DNA of 64,000 bases, from NCBI RefSeq assembly GCF_000689375.1, contig NZ_CBQZ010000002.1, positions 1-64,000 of the forward strand. The letters are read 5' to 3'. Below, in pieces: positions 8,656 to 17,918 of the stretch (positions are counted from its first letter, which is position 1; each line of letters begins with the position of its first letter). The notes under the pieces are model-generated. The model made no database searches and was not told the DNA's origin. It was given only the letters and a program-made list of their open reading frames with translations. This DNA is from Cardinium endosymbiont cBtQ1 of Bemisia tabaci. Its GTDB lineage: Bacteria > Bacteroidota > Bacteroidia > Cytophagales > Amoebophilaceae. Both the position numbers and the translations under genes were made by a program.

Positions 8656-8712
8656 AAAAAGTTTGGGTAAGCCCTCCTTACAGATTGTAACTTTTTATAA
8701 GGGCCTTTTTTA
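8656..8712 (+). promoter_or_regulatory. Nested hairpin followed by a T-run between the lipoprotein gene and mtaB
   Basis: AAAAAGTT (8656-8663) pairs with AACTTTTT (8689-8696), enclosing an inner stem GTAAG/CTTAC (8667-8671 with 8677-8681). The inner loop contains CCCTC. Together with the preceding G it can alternatively pair as GCCCT with AGGGC (8700-8704), just before the run TTTTTT. This looks like a terminator with an alternative fold. It could end the lipoprotein transcript or act as a leader for mtaB. Only the pairings are seen; the role is inference. Confidence 0.4.
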
Positions 8713-8838
8713 TACTTCTTAAGACGCGTGAGATGCTATAGCCATCTGACTGCCTGCTGTTTCCTTTTAGCAAATACCTGAACCCACATTATTCCAGCAA
8801 ATTATTTAGATCTATAACTGTAAAACTTTAGAGATAGA

Positions 8839-10152
8839 ATGAAAAAAGTTACCTTTCATACTTTAGGCTGCAAATTAAATTTTTCCGAGACTTCCGAAAT
8901 TGGCCGATTGTTTACAGAAAAAGGATTTATTACGGTAACACTAGCACAACGTCCTCATATTTTTGTACTAAACACCTGCTCTGTAACGGAAAATGCAGAT
9001 CATAAATGTGCAAAAATTGTTAGAGAAGCGCTAAAAATAGCACCGAAAGCTTTTATAATTGTGATAGGTTGCTATGCACAACTCAAACCAGAAGAGATTG
9101 CGGCCATACCAGGTGTAGACGCCGTATTTGGGACACATGAAAAATTTAAATTGCTTGATTGGATTACCGATTGGAATAAAAAACGATCGGATGAATCGGC
9201 TACTATACAGGTTATCTCCATTAAGGAAAAACTAGCCTTTTCTCCTGCATACTCTTTAGGAGATCGCACAAGAACTTTCCTTAAAGTACAAGATGGTTGT
9301 AGCTACTGCTGTTCTTTTTGTACCATACCACTCGCTAGAGGGGCAAGCAGAAGTGCTACTATTGCAGAAGTAGTCACCCAAGTCCAAACCATTGTTCGCA
9401 ACAATGTCAAAGAAATTGTATTGACGGGAGTAAATTTAGGAGATTTTGGCATTATTGATCAGAAACGACAAACCAATTTTTTTGAACTGATTCAAGCCTT
9501 AGATAAGGTAGATGGGATAAAACGTTTTCGCATTTCCTCTATTGAACCCAATTTACTTCGTAAAGAAATTATAGATTTTGTAGCTGTATCCAAATATTTT
9601 GTGCCACACTTCCACATGCCGCTACAATCTGGTACCAACAAGATTTTAAAATTAATGCAGCGTCGATATACAACTACACTCTACCAAGAACGTGTAGCCT
9701 ACCTAAAAGAAAAAATACCTTCTTGTTGCATAGGGATAGATGTACTGGTTGGATTTCCAAGTGAAACAGAAGAAGATTTCTTAGAAACCTATCATTTTTT
9801 AAATGAATTGCCAATTGCATATATACATGTTTTTCCTTACTCAGAAAGAGCCCATACAAAAGCGGCTTATATGGATCAGGTAGTACCTCAAAGAGAACGT
9901 GTAAAACGGGCTAGAATGTTGCGCATCCTGTCAGAAAAAAAACTAAGACATTTTTATAGCCAACATTTGGGTCATACTGCTACTGTTTTATTCGAATATG
10001 GAGCAGATGATGGCGTTATAGAAGGATTTACAGAAAATTACATTCGTGTACAACTGCCCTATCAACCAGGATTAGCCAACAGGCTGTGTAAGGTTCTACT
10101 CAAAAAAATTAATTCGGAAGGGATAGTCATTCCAGAATTATTAAAAATGTAA
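8839..10152 (+). CDS. mtaB: tRNA t6A37 methylthiotransferase MtaB
   Basis: This 437-residue radical-SAM methylthiotransferase converts t6A37 to ms2t6A37 in ANN-decoding tRNAs. The N-terminal UPF0004 domain supplies the three Cys of one iron-sulfur cluster (LGCKLN, NTCSVT, GCYAQ). The radical-SAM cluster motif is C-x3-C-x2-C in DGCSYCCSFC (about residues 154-161). A short C-terminal TRAM-like region follows. LGCKLN and the length separate MtaB from MiaB and RimO. Its substrate t6A depends on TsaB, encoded at 17.2-17.9 kb. The gene stands alone and converges with rsmG. Confidence 0.93.
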   Translation: MKKVTFHTLGCKLNFSETSEIGRLFTEKGFITVTLAQRPHIFVLNTCSVTENADHKCAKIVREALKIAPKAFIIVIGCYAQLKPEEIAAIPGVDAVFGTHEKFKLLDWITDWNKKRSDESATIQVISIKEKLAFSPAYSLGDRTRTFLKVQDGCSYCCSFCTIPLARGASRSATIAEVVTQVQTIVRNNVKEIVLTGVNLGDFGIIDQKRQTNFFELIQALDKVDGIKRFRISSIEPNLLRKEIIDFVAVSKYFVPHFHMPLQSGTNKILKLMQRRYTTTLYQERVAYLKEKIPSCCIGIDVLVGFPSETEEDFLETYHFLNELPIAYIHVFPYSERAHTKAAYMDQVVPQRERVKRARMLRILSEKKLRHFYSQHLGHTATVLFEYGADDGVIEGFTENYIRVQLPYQPGLANRLCKVLLKKINSEGIVIPELLKM

Positions 10153-10428
10153 ATTATGTATTTATTTACCTGATTTACACAAGTTTTTACAAAAAATTTT
10201 ATTGATATTTTTACTAAACCCTCAGCTATTTTATTTGATTTTATCAAGTAATTTACAACATAAAAAACTGATAGCCGGAATAATTTATATAAATAAACTC
10301 TTTTCTACAACTGTTTATAAATAAATTTTATTAATTATTCTATAAAAGAAAAAAGTGAGGTTTCGGATTTTTGGCAGGTAACATTGCCAAATGGTTTAAT
10401 GACGAGAATGCACCAAAAAAGCATATAT

Positions 10429-11067
10429 CTATGTAGTGTAGCCATGGATCAAATACTTTTCCCTAAAAAAGGGCTCGATAAAGAAGTCCTGAAGCGGATA
10501 TACATCCATAGATATGGGTAAAGGATCGGGTGATGGGCCTTTGAGGTATAGTATGCCATTATATAAGCTATTTTTATTTTCCTTAGCTATTTTGTCTTTT
10601 ACCCAATGATAGAATAAAGCTAGATGGGTAACCCCCCTTCCGATTACAAAATCATAGGCGCCCTTTAGATCCTCCCCTCTTGCCCAATCTACTGTAATAT
10701 TTTTCAACCCAAGGGTTGTTACAATTGATTCTACAGCTTTTATCTTTTTTGCGGTTGCATCGACTAAATGAAAATTCACCTCTGGAAACATAATCGCTAG
10801 GGGAATACCAGGGAACCCTCCCCCTGTGCCAAAATCTAAAATCTTAGTATGGGCACAAAAAGTAATTACCTTAGCAATGGCTAATCCATGCAAAACATGG
10901 TGCAAATAAAGATGGGCGATATCTTTACGGGATATAAGATTGATTCTTGTATTCCAATGGCCATAAATATCCTCTAAACGATTAAAAAGTGCCATTTGAT
11001 TGGGTGGCAATTTAGGAAAATAATGGGATACAATAGAAGCTGTATGGAATTTTTTTTGTAAATCCAT
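10429..11067 (-). CDS. rsmG: 16S rRNA m7G527 methyltransferase RsmG (GidB)
   Basis: This 212-residue SAM-dependent methyltransferase modifies G527 of 16S rRNA. Diagnostic blocks are NLISRKD, the SAM-binding loop LDFGTGGGFPGIPLAI (around residues 75-90), the acidic strand end FHLVDATAKKIKAVE, and ARGEDL. The length is normal. It is the last gene of a minus-strand run E2-hslV-rsmG and starts 12 bases after the hslV stop. Confidence 0.94.
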   Translation of the reverse strand: MDLQKKFHTASIVSHYFPKLPPNQMALFNRLEDIYGHWNTRINLISRKDIAHLYLHHVLHGLAIAKVITFCAHTKILDFGTGGGFPGIPLAIMFPEVNFHLVDATAKKIKAVESIVTTLGLKNITVDWARGEDLKGAYDFVIGRGVTHLALFYHWVKDKIAKENKNSLYNGILYLKGPSPDPLPISMDVYPLQDFFIEPFFREKYLIHGYTT

Positions 11068-11079
11068 TCTTTTATAAAC

Positions 11080-11637
11080 TTACACCGTCAAACGTTCATC
11101 TTGAATCGACTCAAATACAAAATTATGGTTGGTATAGATACAAATATCCGCTGTTATGGTTAAGCTTTCTCGTACCATTTCCATAGCGGTTAAATGAGGC
11201 GCATGTTTCATCAAAGCCATGGCAGCAGATTGGGCATACATACTGCCTGATCCAATAGCTGCTAAGGGATAATCTGGTTCTAACACATCACCTGTACCCG
11301 TAACCATTAATAACCCTTCTCGATTGGCCACTACCAACATAGCTTCCAACCGTTTTAGCATACGATCTGTACGCCAATCCTTGGCCAACTCAATAGCTGA
11401 TCGCTTCATATTACCGTGATAGCTTTGCAGCTTTTCTTCAAAACGTTCTAATAAGGTAAAAGCGTCAGCAGTAGAACCAGCAAAACCAGCTAAAACCTTG
11501 CCTTCAAAAAGCTTTCTTACCTTTTTAACATTGCTTTTAGCAACGGTATGGCCAAATGTAGCTTGGCCATCTGCACCAATAACTACTGCTCCATTGTGCA
11601 TCATGGCTAAAACAGTAGTCGATTTAACTTGGATCAT
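11080..11637 (-). CDS. hslV: ATP-dependent protease peptidase subunit HslV
   Basis: This 185-residue protein is the proteasome-like peptidase of the HslUV (ClpYQ) protease. Family blocks are STTVLAM (Thr nucleophile exposed after processing), VIGADGQATFG, NVKKVRKLFEGKVLAGFAGSTADAFTL, LAKDWRTDRMLKRLEA and AAIGSGSMYAQSAAMAL. Six residues (MIQVKS) precede the Thr pair, so processing or a later start is needed to free the N-terminal Thr. The partner ATPase gene hslU is not in this window. It lies 31 bases downstream of the E2 gene and 12 bases upstream of rsmG. Confidence 0.95.
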   Translation of the reverse strand: MIQVKSTTVLAMMHNGAVVIGADGQATFGHTVAKSNVKKVRKLFEGKVLAGFAGSTADAFTLLERFEEKLQSYHGNMKRSAIELAKDWRTDRMLKRLEAMLVVANREGLLMVTGTGDVLEPDYPLAAIGSGSMYAQSAAMALMKHAPHLTAMEMVRESLTITADICIYTNHNFVFESIQDERLTV

Positions 11638-11668
11638 ATGATTATTATAGGCTAGATGGATACGTTTT

Positions 11669-12913
11669 TTATAGTAATAGACTCAATGGCTGTTCCAACA
11701 AGGCTTTTAAAGTAGCTAAAAACAATGCCCCTGCATGGCCATCTACGACGCGATGGTCACAAGACAATGTAAGCTGTAACATATATGCAGGAACAACGTG
11801 ATTATCTTTAAAAATAGGTATTTTTTGCATGGCACCAACTGCCAAAATACAAGCTGCTGGTGGGTTAATAATAGCTGAAAAAGATGTAATACCGAACATA
11901 CCTAGATTTGAAATAGTAAAAGTAGCACCTGTACAATCTTTAGGCATCAATTTTTTTTGTTGTGCCTGTTTACATACATTTTTTACGGTTTTACTAATTT
12001 CTATCAATGGCTTTTGGTCTGCAAAACGCACTACAGGAACCATTAAACCATCTTCAACTGCTACTGCTACACCTATATGCACATACTGGTAGCTTCTAAT
12101 TTTATCAGTCAACCATGCAGCATTGACTTTTGGATGTTGGATAAGCGCTAAGGCAGTAGCTTTAATAACTAGGTCATTAATAGAAATTTTTGTTGATGCA
12201 TATTGATTCAGCTCCCCGCGGATCTCAACTACTTTATTCATATTTATCTCAACCGTTAAGTAGAAATGAGGAATATTCATTTTACTCTCTGTCAGCACTT
12301 CTGCTATTTTTTTGCGCATAGCAGAAATGGGGGAATCTTGATAAGCTGCTGTAGTAGACTGTCTACTTATCGAAATTTGGTCCAATCTATCGGGTACAAA
12401 ATGGATAACATCTTTCTTTACAACCCGTCCTGCTTCACCAGATCCCTGAATTTGTGCGAGATCATACCCGCTTTCTTTTGCTATTTTTTTGGCCAACGGG
12501 GAGGCAATAGATCGATTTAAAGGCAAAGTTGGCTCCATATTAGCAGTAGGTGCTACCACTTGGCCATCTGCAATTGACAATTCAATAGGTGGTAGCTCTA
12601 TATCTATACGCGTATCAGCAGGTCTATCCCCATTTATAGCAACAGTAGAGGCCAATAGCGTGTCAATATCTTCTTTAGGGTCTCCTATAATGGCAATTAT
12701 ATCATTAACGTTTGCAGCTGCTTTTTCTGCTACGCCTACATACAGCAATGTACCATCTTCATAGGACTCCAACTCCATAGTAGCTTTATCTGTGTCTACT
12801 TCAGCCAATATATCACCAGCTACCACCTTATCCCCCACTTGCTTAATCCAACGGCTTATGATACCATACTGCATGGTATCACTCATTTTAGGCATCTTAA
12901 TGCACTCTGCCAT
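11669..12913 (-). CDS. pdhC: Dihydrolipoamide acetyltransferase, E2 of pyruvate dehydrogenase
   Basis: This 414-residue protein has E2 layout: one lipoyl domain (residues 1-80, lipoyl-lysine motif DTDKATME), a linker, a peripheral subunit-binding domain (around 135-170, SPLAKKIAKESGYDLAQIQGSG) and the catalytic acyltransferase domain ending in SCDHRVVDGHAGA with the active-site H-x3-DG. The N-terminus KMPKMSDTM is typical of pyruvate dehydrogenase E2, which transfers acetyl groups to CoA. The E1 and E3 genes are not in the window. It heads the minus-strand run with hslV and rsmG. Confidence 0.9.
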   Translation of the reverse strand: MAECIKMPKMSDTMQYGIISRWIKQVGDKVVAGDILAEVDTDKATMELESYEDGTLLYVGVAEKAAANVNDIIAIIGDPKEDIDTLLASTVAINGDRPADTRIDIELPPIELSIADGQVVAPTANMEPTLPLNRSIASPLAKKIAKESGYDLAQIQGSGEAGRVVKKDVIHFVPDRLDQISISRQSTTAAYQDSPISAMRKKIAEVLTESKMNIPHFYLTVEINMNKVVEIRGELNQYASTKISINDLVIKATALALIQHPKVNAAWLTDKIRSYQYVHIGVAVAVEDGLMVPVVRFADQKPLIEISKTVKNVCKQAQQKKLMPKDCTGATFTISNLGMFGITSFSAIINPPAACILAVGAMQKIPIFKDNHVVPAYMLQLTLSCDHRVVDGHAGALFLATLKALLEQPLSLLL

Positions 12914-13113
12914 ATGCTTTAAATAAGAAATTAAAATAATCTAAACTACCTAGCCTAGCTAGCGTATGGTAGGTGATGGGATCTATATTCCCTAACTTTA
13001 GAATAAATTTACATATAATTTGGTAACTATACTGCTTCATTTTATGCTTCGTTTAGATAAAGGTAACCATATCCATCGTTTGCTATTTATGAGAAGGTTT
13101 CAACTTTAAAACT

Positions 13114-14442
13114 ATGCTCACCTCTTTTTTATACTTTATAGCGGAGAAAAAGCTAATCGTAGATAGCCATCAAACCACTCTTTTAGCAGTAAGTGGTGGG
13201 GTAGATTCTGTGGTACTCTGCCATCTTTTTAAAAAGGCTTGCTTACCTTTTGCTATAGCCCATTGTAATTTTAATTTACGTGGCGCAGAAGCAGATGGGG
13301 AAACCGAATTTGTAAAAGCATTGGCCGGATCTTATAAAGTCCCTTTTTATACCACTCGATTTGAGACAAAAACCTTCGCACAGAACCACAAGGTCTCTAT
13401 ACAAATGGCTGCTAGAAGCTTACGTTACCAATTTTTTAATAGACTACTACAACAAAATGGATGGGATAAAATAGCTACAGCACATCATTGGGATGATGTG
13501 ATGGAAACCATACTACTCAACTTTATTAAAGGTACAGGTATTAAAGGATTCTATGGCATTCAGCCGATGCACCATCAGATCATACGTCCACTACTTTTCG
13601 CTAGAAAAAACGAAATCATACATTATGCAAAAGAACAAAAGTTGCATTGGGAAGAAGATAGTTCCAATCAATGCAATCATTATCAAAGGAATTTTATTCG
13701 AAATAAAGTGATCCCCCTTTTACATCAAGTTAATCCAAACCTTGGCTCAACTATACAAGCAACAGCTATACAATTGAAAGATATTGGAAACCTGTTTGAC
13801 AAACATATGGATCAGATAAAAAAAAAGGTAAGCACTTTTAAAGAGGAGATCCATTACCTAGCCATGCACCCCATCATTGACCAGCCATGGGCCACTACGG
13901 TAACATTTGAACTATTGCGTCCTTATGGCTTTACCTTTAAACAAATCAAACAGCTACTTACCACTACTGGGACCAGTGGAAAAATGATCCATTCAACAGC
14001 ATATACACTATATATAGATAGAGAAAATTGGTTGGTAAGCAAAAAAAAAACAGAACCGTTGCCAGAACAGGTAATTGCAAGTACGACACGATCCATTCCA
14101 TACGGGAATCATCTTTTGCACTTTCATTGTTACAGGAATGCCAACTATATACTAAAAAAAACAACCATTATCGCAGCATTGGACTACGATAAGTTGCAGT
14201 TTCCACTGATCATACGTCCATGGAAGCCTGGAGATTTTTTCTATCCCCTTGGTATGAAAGGACGTAAAAAGATCAGCGATTTACTAATTGATCTGAAAAT
14301 ACCAATTGCTATCAAAGAAAAGGTATGCGTTATCATAAGTAATGATCAAATTGTATGGGTAATAGGCTATAGAATAGACGAACGCTTTAAGGTAACCGAA
14401 ACCACACAAACGGTATGTGAAATAAGATGTACTAAACCATAA
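13114..14442 (+). CDS. tilS: tRNA(Ile)-lysidine synthase
   Basis: This 442-residue PP-loop ATPase makes lysidine at C34 of tRNA-Ile(CAU), which lets that tRNA read AUA. The PP-loop is AVSGGVDSVVLCH (around residues 26-38). It is followed by AIAHCNFNLRGAEADGE, ATAHHWDDVMETILLN and RPLLFARKNEI. The C-terminal TilS domain (RPWKPGDFFYPLGMKGRKKISDLL split by short gaps) is present. The length is that of the full two-domain form. radA follows after 36 bases on the same strand. Confidence 0.95.
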   Translation: MLTSFLYFIAEKKLIVDSHQTTLLAVSGGVDSVVLCHLFKKACLPFAIAHCNFNLRGAEADGETEFVKALAGSYKVPFYTTRFETKTFAQNHKVSIQMAARSLRYQFFNRLLQQNGWDKIATAHHWDDVMETILLNFIKGTGIKGFYGIQPMHHQIIRPLLFARKNEIIHYAKEQKLHWEEDSSNQCNHYQRNFIRNKVIPLLHQVNPNLGSTIQATAIQLKDIGNLFDKHMDQIKKKVSTFKEEIHYLAMHPIIDQPWATTVTFELLRPYGFTFKQIKQLLTTTGTSGKMIHSTAYTLYIDRENWLVSKKKTEPLPEQVIASTTRSIPYGNHLLHFHCYRNANYILKKTTIIAALDYDKLQFPLIIRPWKPGDFFYPLGMKGRKKISDLLIDLKIPIAIKEKVCVIISNDQIVWVIGYRIDERFKVTETTQTVCEIRCTKP

Positions 14443-14478
14443 GATTTATTTTATATTAGGGAACTAAACAAAATTTAT

Positions 14479-15837
14479 ATGACATTTGTTTGTACAAACT
14501 GTGGGCTTGAATATGCCAAATGGCAGGGAAAATGCGATGGGTGTAAAGAATGGAATAAAGTCACCCAATTTACCGCAAGCCCTAATACCAAACGGGGCAT
14601 CATGGTAACCCAACCATCTACGAACCACCCCAAAAGATTAGAGGAGATTCAACCGACTACTAGTCAACGTCTGCTATCGGAAGACCCAGAATTTAATAGA
14701 GTACTGGGTGGCGGTATTATTCCAGGCTCATTGGTACTGTTAGGTGGCGAGCCTGGTATTGGTAAATCAACCCTTTTGCTACAAATAGCTTTACAATTAA
14801 AAGCCATTAAAGTATTATATGTATCTGGAGAAGAAACAGAAAATCAAATTAAAATACGTGCTTCTCGTCTTGAATTATCTTCACCAAACTGCTTTCTACT
14901 ACAGGAGTCTGCTTTATTCGAGATACTCAAACATGCAAATGATTTGGAACCAACTGTATTGATTATAGATTCCATTCAAACCGTATATGATGAAGCAGAG
15001 GAAGGATCGGTAGGGAGTATCAATCAGATTAAGGCTTGTACCACACGATTGTTACAGTATGCCAAAAGTAAGGAAGTAGCCCTATTTTTAATAGGACATA
15101 TCAATAAAGATGGGGGATTAGCAGGCCCCAAATTATTAGAACATATGGTAGATACAGTGCTCCAGTTTGAAGGAGATAAGTCATGCTTATATCGCATGGT
15201 ACGGACCATAAAGAATAGATTTGGTCCTACATCAGAATTAGGGATATATGAAATGAAAGCAACGGGACTGCATGGTGTTAAGAATCCCTCCTCTATGCTA
15301 CTTTCTCAACAGGATTATCCTTTAAGTGGCATAGCTATTGGCGCTTGTTTAGAAGGCACTAGGCCATTGATTCTTGAAATTCAATCATTGGTAACAGCAA
15401 CTAGGTATGGAAATCCTCAACGAAACGCTACCGGCTATGATCCCAAACGATTGAACATGTTGCTAGCTGTATTAGAAAAGCGAACTGGATTGCGGCTACA
15501 TGACCGTGATGTATTTTTAAATATTACAGGGGGGCTTAGGGCAGACGATACTGCATTGGATTTAGCCATCTGTATGGCAGTTGTAAGCTCTTTAAAGGAT
15601 AGGGTTGTCTCCAGTAGCAAATGTTTTATAGCAGAAGTTGGACTAGGCGGAGAGCTAAGAGGGGTACAAAGACTAGAGCACAGAATAGCAGAAGCGGAAA
15701 AATTAGGGTTTAAAGAGGCCTTTGTAGCTACACAACATCAACAGCTGTCTATATCTTCTAATATAGGAATTAATTTTATTAAAAATTTAAAAGATTTAAT
15801 AAGCAGCATATGTATGCTATTTTTAATATTCTTATAA
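14479..15837 (+). CDS. radA: DNA repair protein RadA
   Basis: This 452-residue RecA-like branch-migration helicase aids recombination intermediate processing. It has the N-terminal zinc finger C-x2-C...C-x2-C (CTNCGLEYAKWQGKCDGC), Walker A in GGEPGIGKSTLLLQ (around residues 92-105), the RadA signature KNRFG (VRTIKNRFGPTSELG) and the C-terminal Lon-protease-like domain (GGLRADDTALDLAICMA, EVGLGGELRGV). The last dozen residues are unusually hydrophobic (ISSICMLFLIFL), possibly a slightly altered 3' end. It probably forms an operon with tilS. Confidence 0.95.
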   Translation: MTFVCTNCGLEYAKWQGKCDGCKEWNKVTQFTASPNTKRGIMVTQPSTNHPKRLEEIQPTTSQRLLSEDPEFNRVLGGGIIPGSLVLLGGEPGIGKSTLLLQIALQLKAIKVLYVSGEETENQIKIRASRLELSSPNCFLLQESALFEILKHANDLEPTVLIIDSIQTVYDEAEEGSVGSINQIKACTTRLLQYAKSKEVALFLIGHINKDGGLAGPKLLEHMVDTVLQFEGDKSCLYRMVRTIKNRFGPTSELGIYEMKATGLHGVKNPSSMLLSQQDYPLSGIAIGACLEGTRPLILEIQSLVTATRYGNPQRNATGYDPKRLNMLLAVLEKRTGLRLHDRDVFLNITGGLRADDTALDLAICMAVVSSLKDRVVSSSKCFIAEVGLGGELRGVQRLEHRIAEAEKLGFKEAFVATQHQQLSISSNIGINFIKNLKDLISSICMLFLIFL

Positions 15838-16092
15838 AAAAAGTGTTGGTTAAAATTTAATTTTACAGAGGCAATTGCGCTTACGACGATAAAAACATTA
15901 GCACGATGGCGCGGCCAGAATGCATTTTTTGCAATGTTTTAATGAAACAGATTACACGTATTAAACTTTTACCCTAAAAAACTGTTTTACAACTATGGCT
16001 GAAAAAAAAATTTCAATATAGCTTTTAAATGGACATTTTGCTTAGTATAACTTTTAACAACTAAAAAAATAAAAACCAATTACAATAAGGCG

Positions 16093-16164
16093 TAGCCCGT
16101 AGGGGAATCGAACCCCTGTTTCCAGGATGAAAACCTGACGTCCTAACCCCTAGACGAACGGGCC
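16093..16164 (-). tRNA. tRNA-Glu (anticodon UUC)
   Basis: The minus strand folds into a cloverleaf. The acceptor is GGCCCGT with ACGGGCT, the D arm contains GTCTAGGGGTTAGGAC, the anticodon stem TCAGG/CCTGG encloses the loop TTTTCAT (anticodon TTC), and the T arm is AGGGG-TTCGATT-CCCCT. The 3' CCA is not encoded. The first pair is G-U. It lies downstream of an outer-membrane protein gene, after two hairpins. Confidence 0.96.
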
Positions 16165-16177
16165 TTTATTTAATAAA

Positions 16178-16205
16178 AGCCAGCTGATGCATACACCAGC
16201 TGGCT
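16178..16205 (-). terminator. Intrinsic-terminator-like hairpin between the barrel gene and tRNA-Glu
   Basis: AGCCAGCTG (16178-16186) pairs perfectly with CAGCTGGCT (16197-16205) across a 10-base loop. Read on the minus strand it is followed by TTTTATTAAATAAA. It is well placed to end transcription from the outer-membrane protein gene before tRNA-Glu. Confidence 0.65.
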
Positions 16206-16230
16206 ACCATGAAACCCAGATAAAATAGAA

Positions 16231-16254
16231 AATAGGCCCACAAAAGGGCTTATT
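16231..16254 (-). terminator. First terminator-like hairpin after the barrel gene
   Basis: AATAGGCCC (16231-16239) pairs with GGGCTTATT (16246-16254), with one G-T wobble and a 6-base loop. On the minus strand it is followed by CTATTTTATC. It starts 17 bases after the stop of the barrel gene and forms a tandem pair with the hairpin at 16178-16205. Confidence 0.5.
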
Positions 16255-16271
16255 GGTTTATTTCTAGCTTA

Positions 16272-17039
16272 CTACGTCAATAAAGACATAAAATTAAAAC
16301 CTACACCAAGTGTAAGATGCTGTGTAGGACATTTGATTAAATGAGCAGCATTGTCAAATATAGTTGTGGAAGGGGTGTCTCCTACTAACCTAAATTTTTC
16401 AAAAAGGCCAAATCCATACTTCGCATCAATAGCAAGCCCAAACGGGAATTCGTATCCAACACCACCATGCAGGGCAAATCTATAAGATGGGAGCTCTCCT
16501 TCTTGATCCTTATTTACGGCTATATCCGTACCATTTTTTTTGCAGGTTGTTGTTATTGGCAAGTAAGGGGTAACACCTAAATTAATTTTTAAAATACCTG
16601 ATTCCTCTTCACGACCCAATGGATAGATGTGTAGATGGAGCGGAACAGCAATACCATGGCTAGCCATCGCAATAGATGAAGTCGACCCACTAGCATTGGT
16701 CTTATCTTTATCATTTTCATCATTTGTACTTTTGTTTTCTTCTGTGGCCGTCTTGTCTTCCGTTAAGGTCCCTCCTAGTTTCATGTAGCCAAGTTCTAAC
16801 CCCATACCGATATAATCGTTAAATGCATATTCAGCATAGAGACCAACGTGACCAAAAACGGTATCAAAAAATTTACCACTTACTTTATTCCGATTAATCC
16901 TAGTACCTGGATCCGCCGTGGCAAAAGACAAACTTGGGCCAATTTTGGCGCCCCAGCTAAAAGGATCTACTTCTGCCTGAGCATTAAATGCAGCACAAGC
17001 GAAAAGGCCTGCCATTAAAGTTTTTTTTATGTTTTTCAT
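16272..17039 (-). CDS. Outer-membrane beta-barrel protein (PorT/OMP_b-brl type)
   Basis: This 255-residue protein has a clear signal peptide (MKNIKKTLMAGLFACAAFNAQA, cut after residue 22 as AQA-E). The rest alternates aromatic/hydrophobic strands (WGAKIGPSLSF, VGLYAEYAF, GMGLELGYMKLGG, LHLHIYPLG, FALHGGVGYEF, AIDAKYGFGLF) and ends in LTLGVGFNFMSLLT, a barrel-like C-terminus. Residues 95-120 are a long acidic, Asn/Lys-rich insertion that is probably a surface loop. It resembles the small opacity-type barrels common in Bacteroidetes. The function is not known. It is followed by two hairpins and tRNA-Glu. Confidence 0.85.
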   Translation of the reverse strand: MKNIKKTLMAGLFACAAFNAQAEVDPFSWGAKIGPSLSFATADPGTRINRNKVSGKFFDTVFGHVGLYAEYAFNDYIGMGLELGYMKLGGTLTEDKTATEENKSTNDENDKDKTNASGSTSSIAMASHGIAVPLHLHIYPLGREEESGILKINLGVTPYLPITTTCKKNGTDIAVNKDQEGELPSYRFALHGGVGYEFPFGLAIDAKYGFGLFEKFRLVGDTPSTTIFDNAAHLIKCPTQHLTLGVGFNFMSLLT

Positions 17040-17218
17040 ATTAATATTAAAAATTGTGTGTGAATAACTTTTTACTATTATTGATTCATGTATACATGAA
17101 CTTTACTGCTCAGCAGTAATTTGACGCTATTATAAGCTAATCTGGTTTCACTAATGACTTAATAGAAGCAATATTAAGGCTAATTCAAAAAAAAACCAAA
17201 TAAATATACTAGATTCTT

Positions 17219-17887
17219 TTATTTTTCCTGAAACTGGCTTAAATAACAAGGGGTATAATGGGGAACACCTGCCCAAAGCTGTTGTTGAAACTTAGCAAAA
17301 GCCAAGTAGCCTATTTGTATAGCAGAAGGGACTACCTGTTCTATAAAACGGATGTTTTTGTTTTCTATAAGGAATGTTTTGCATTTCAGTACACCATCTC
17401 CAAAAAACAGTAAGGGTTGGTTGGGAAGTCCATCTCGGTATTCTTGGCTATCTAATAACGCTACATGGGGAGGACGTTTGATTTGACCAACTTGATCCGT
17501 TATAAGGGTATAAATAGCTGTCCGCCTCGCGTCAATGGCAGGACATAGTAAGGTACCCGCATCAACAAATGGACGCATGCCATAGGCAATAGCTTCTAGC
17601 GTACAAACCGAAATAAGTGGCACATCTAATCCATAACAAAGACCTTTTCCCACTGCGCTACCAATCCGTAATCCCGTATAGGAACCAGGGCCAGCAGAAA
17701 TGGCTATGGCCGCCAATGATTTTTTATCACAGTTGCTGTTGTTTAATAAAGCTTCTATAATTGGCATTAAGTATTCAGAATGGGAACGATCCATGCAAAG
17801 TGCAGTATGGGCTATAAGGGTACCACTATCATGTAATGAAACGGAACAGACCGCTGTGGCAGTCTCAATGCTTAAAATAAGGGACAT
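17219..17887 (-). CDS. tsaB: tRNA threonylcarbamoyladenosine synthesis protein TsaB (YeaZ)
   Basis: This 222-residue ASKHA-fold protein is the scaffold partner of TsaD in making t6A37. Family blocks are LSIETATAVCSVSL at the start, DRSHSEYLMPIIEALL, ISAGPGSYTGLRIGSAVGKGLC (around residues 63-84), ISVCTLEAIAY and the CPAIDARRTAIYT region. The length is typical. It lies 31 bases downstream of ppdK on the same strand. The product t6A is the substrate of MtaB, encoded at 8.8 kb. Confidence 0.94.
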   Translation of the reverse strand: MSLILSIETATAVCSVSLHDSGTLIAHTALCMDRSHSEYLMPIIEALLNNSNCDKKSLAAIAISAGPGSYTGLRIGSAVGKGLCYGLDVPLISVCTLEAIAYGMRPFVDAGTLLCPAIDARRTAIYTLITDQVGQIKRPPHVALLDSQEYRDGLPNQPLLFFGDGVLKCKTFLIENKNIRFIEQVVPSAIQIGYLAFAKFQQQLWAGVPHYTPCYLSQFQEK

Positions 17888-17918
17888 ATAGCAGTATATT
17901 TTACTAATGATAACCGAT

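Noticed and set aside
10153-10428. Possible replication origin in the AT-rich gap between mtaB and rsmG
   Set aside because: It is AT-rich but has no DnaA-box cluster (TTATCCACA-like), and no dnaA or dnaN gene is near.
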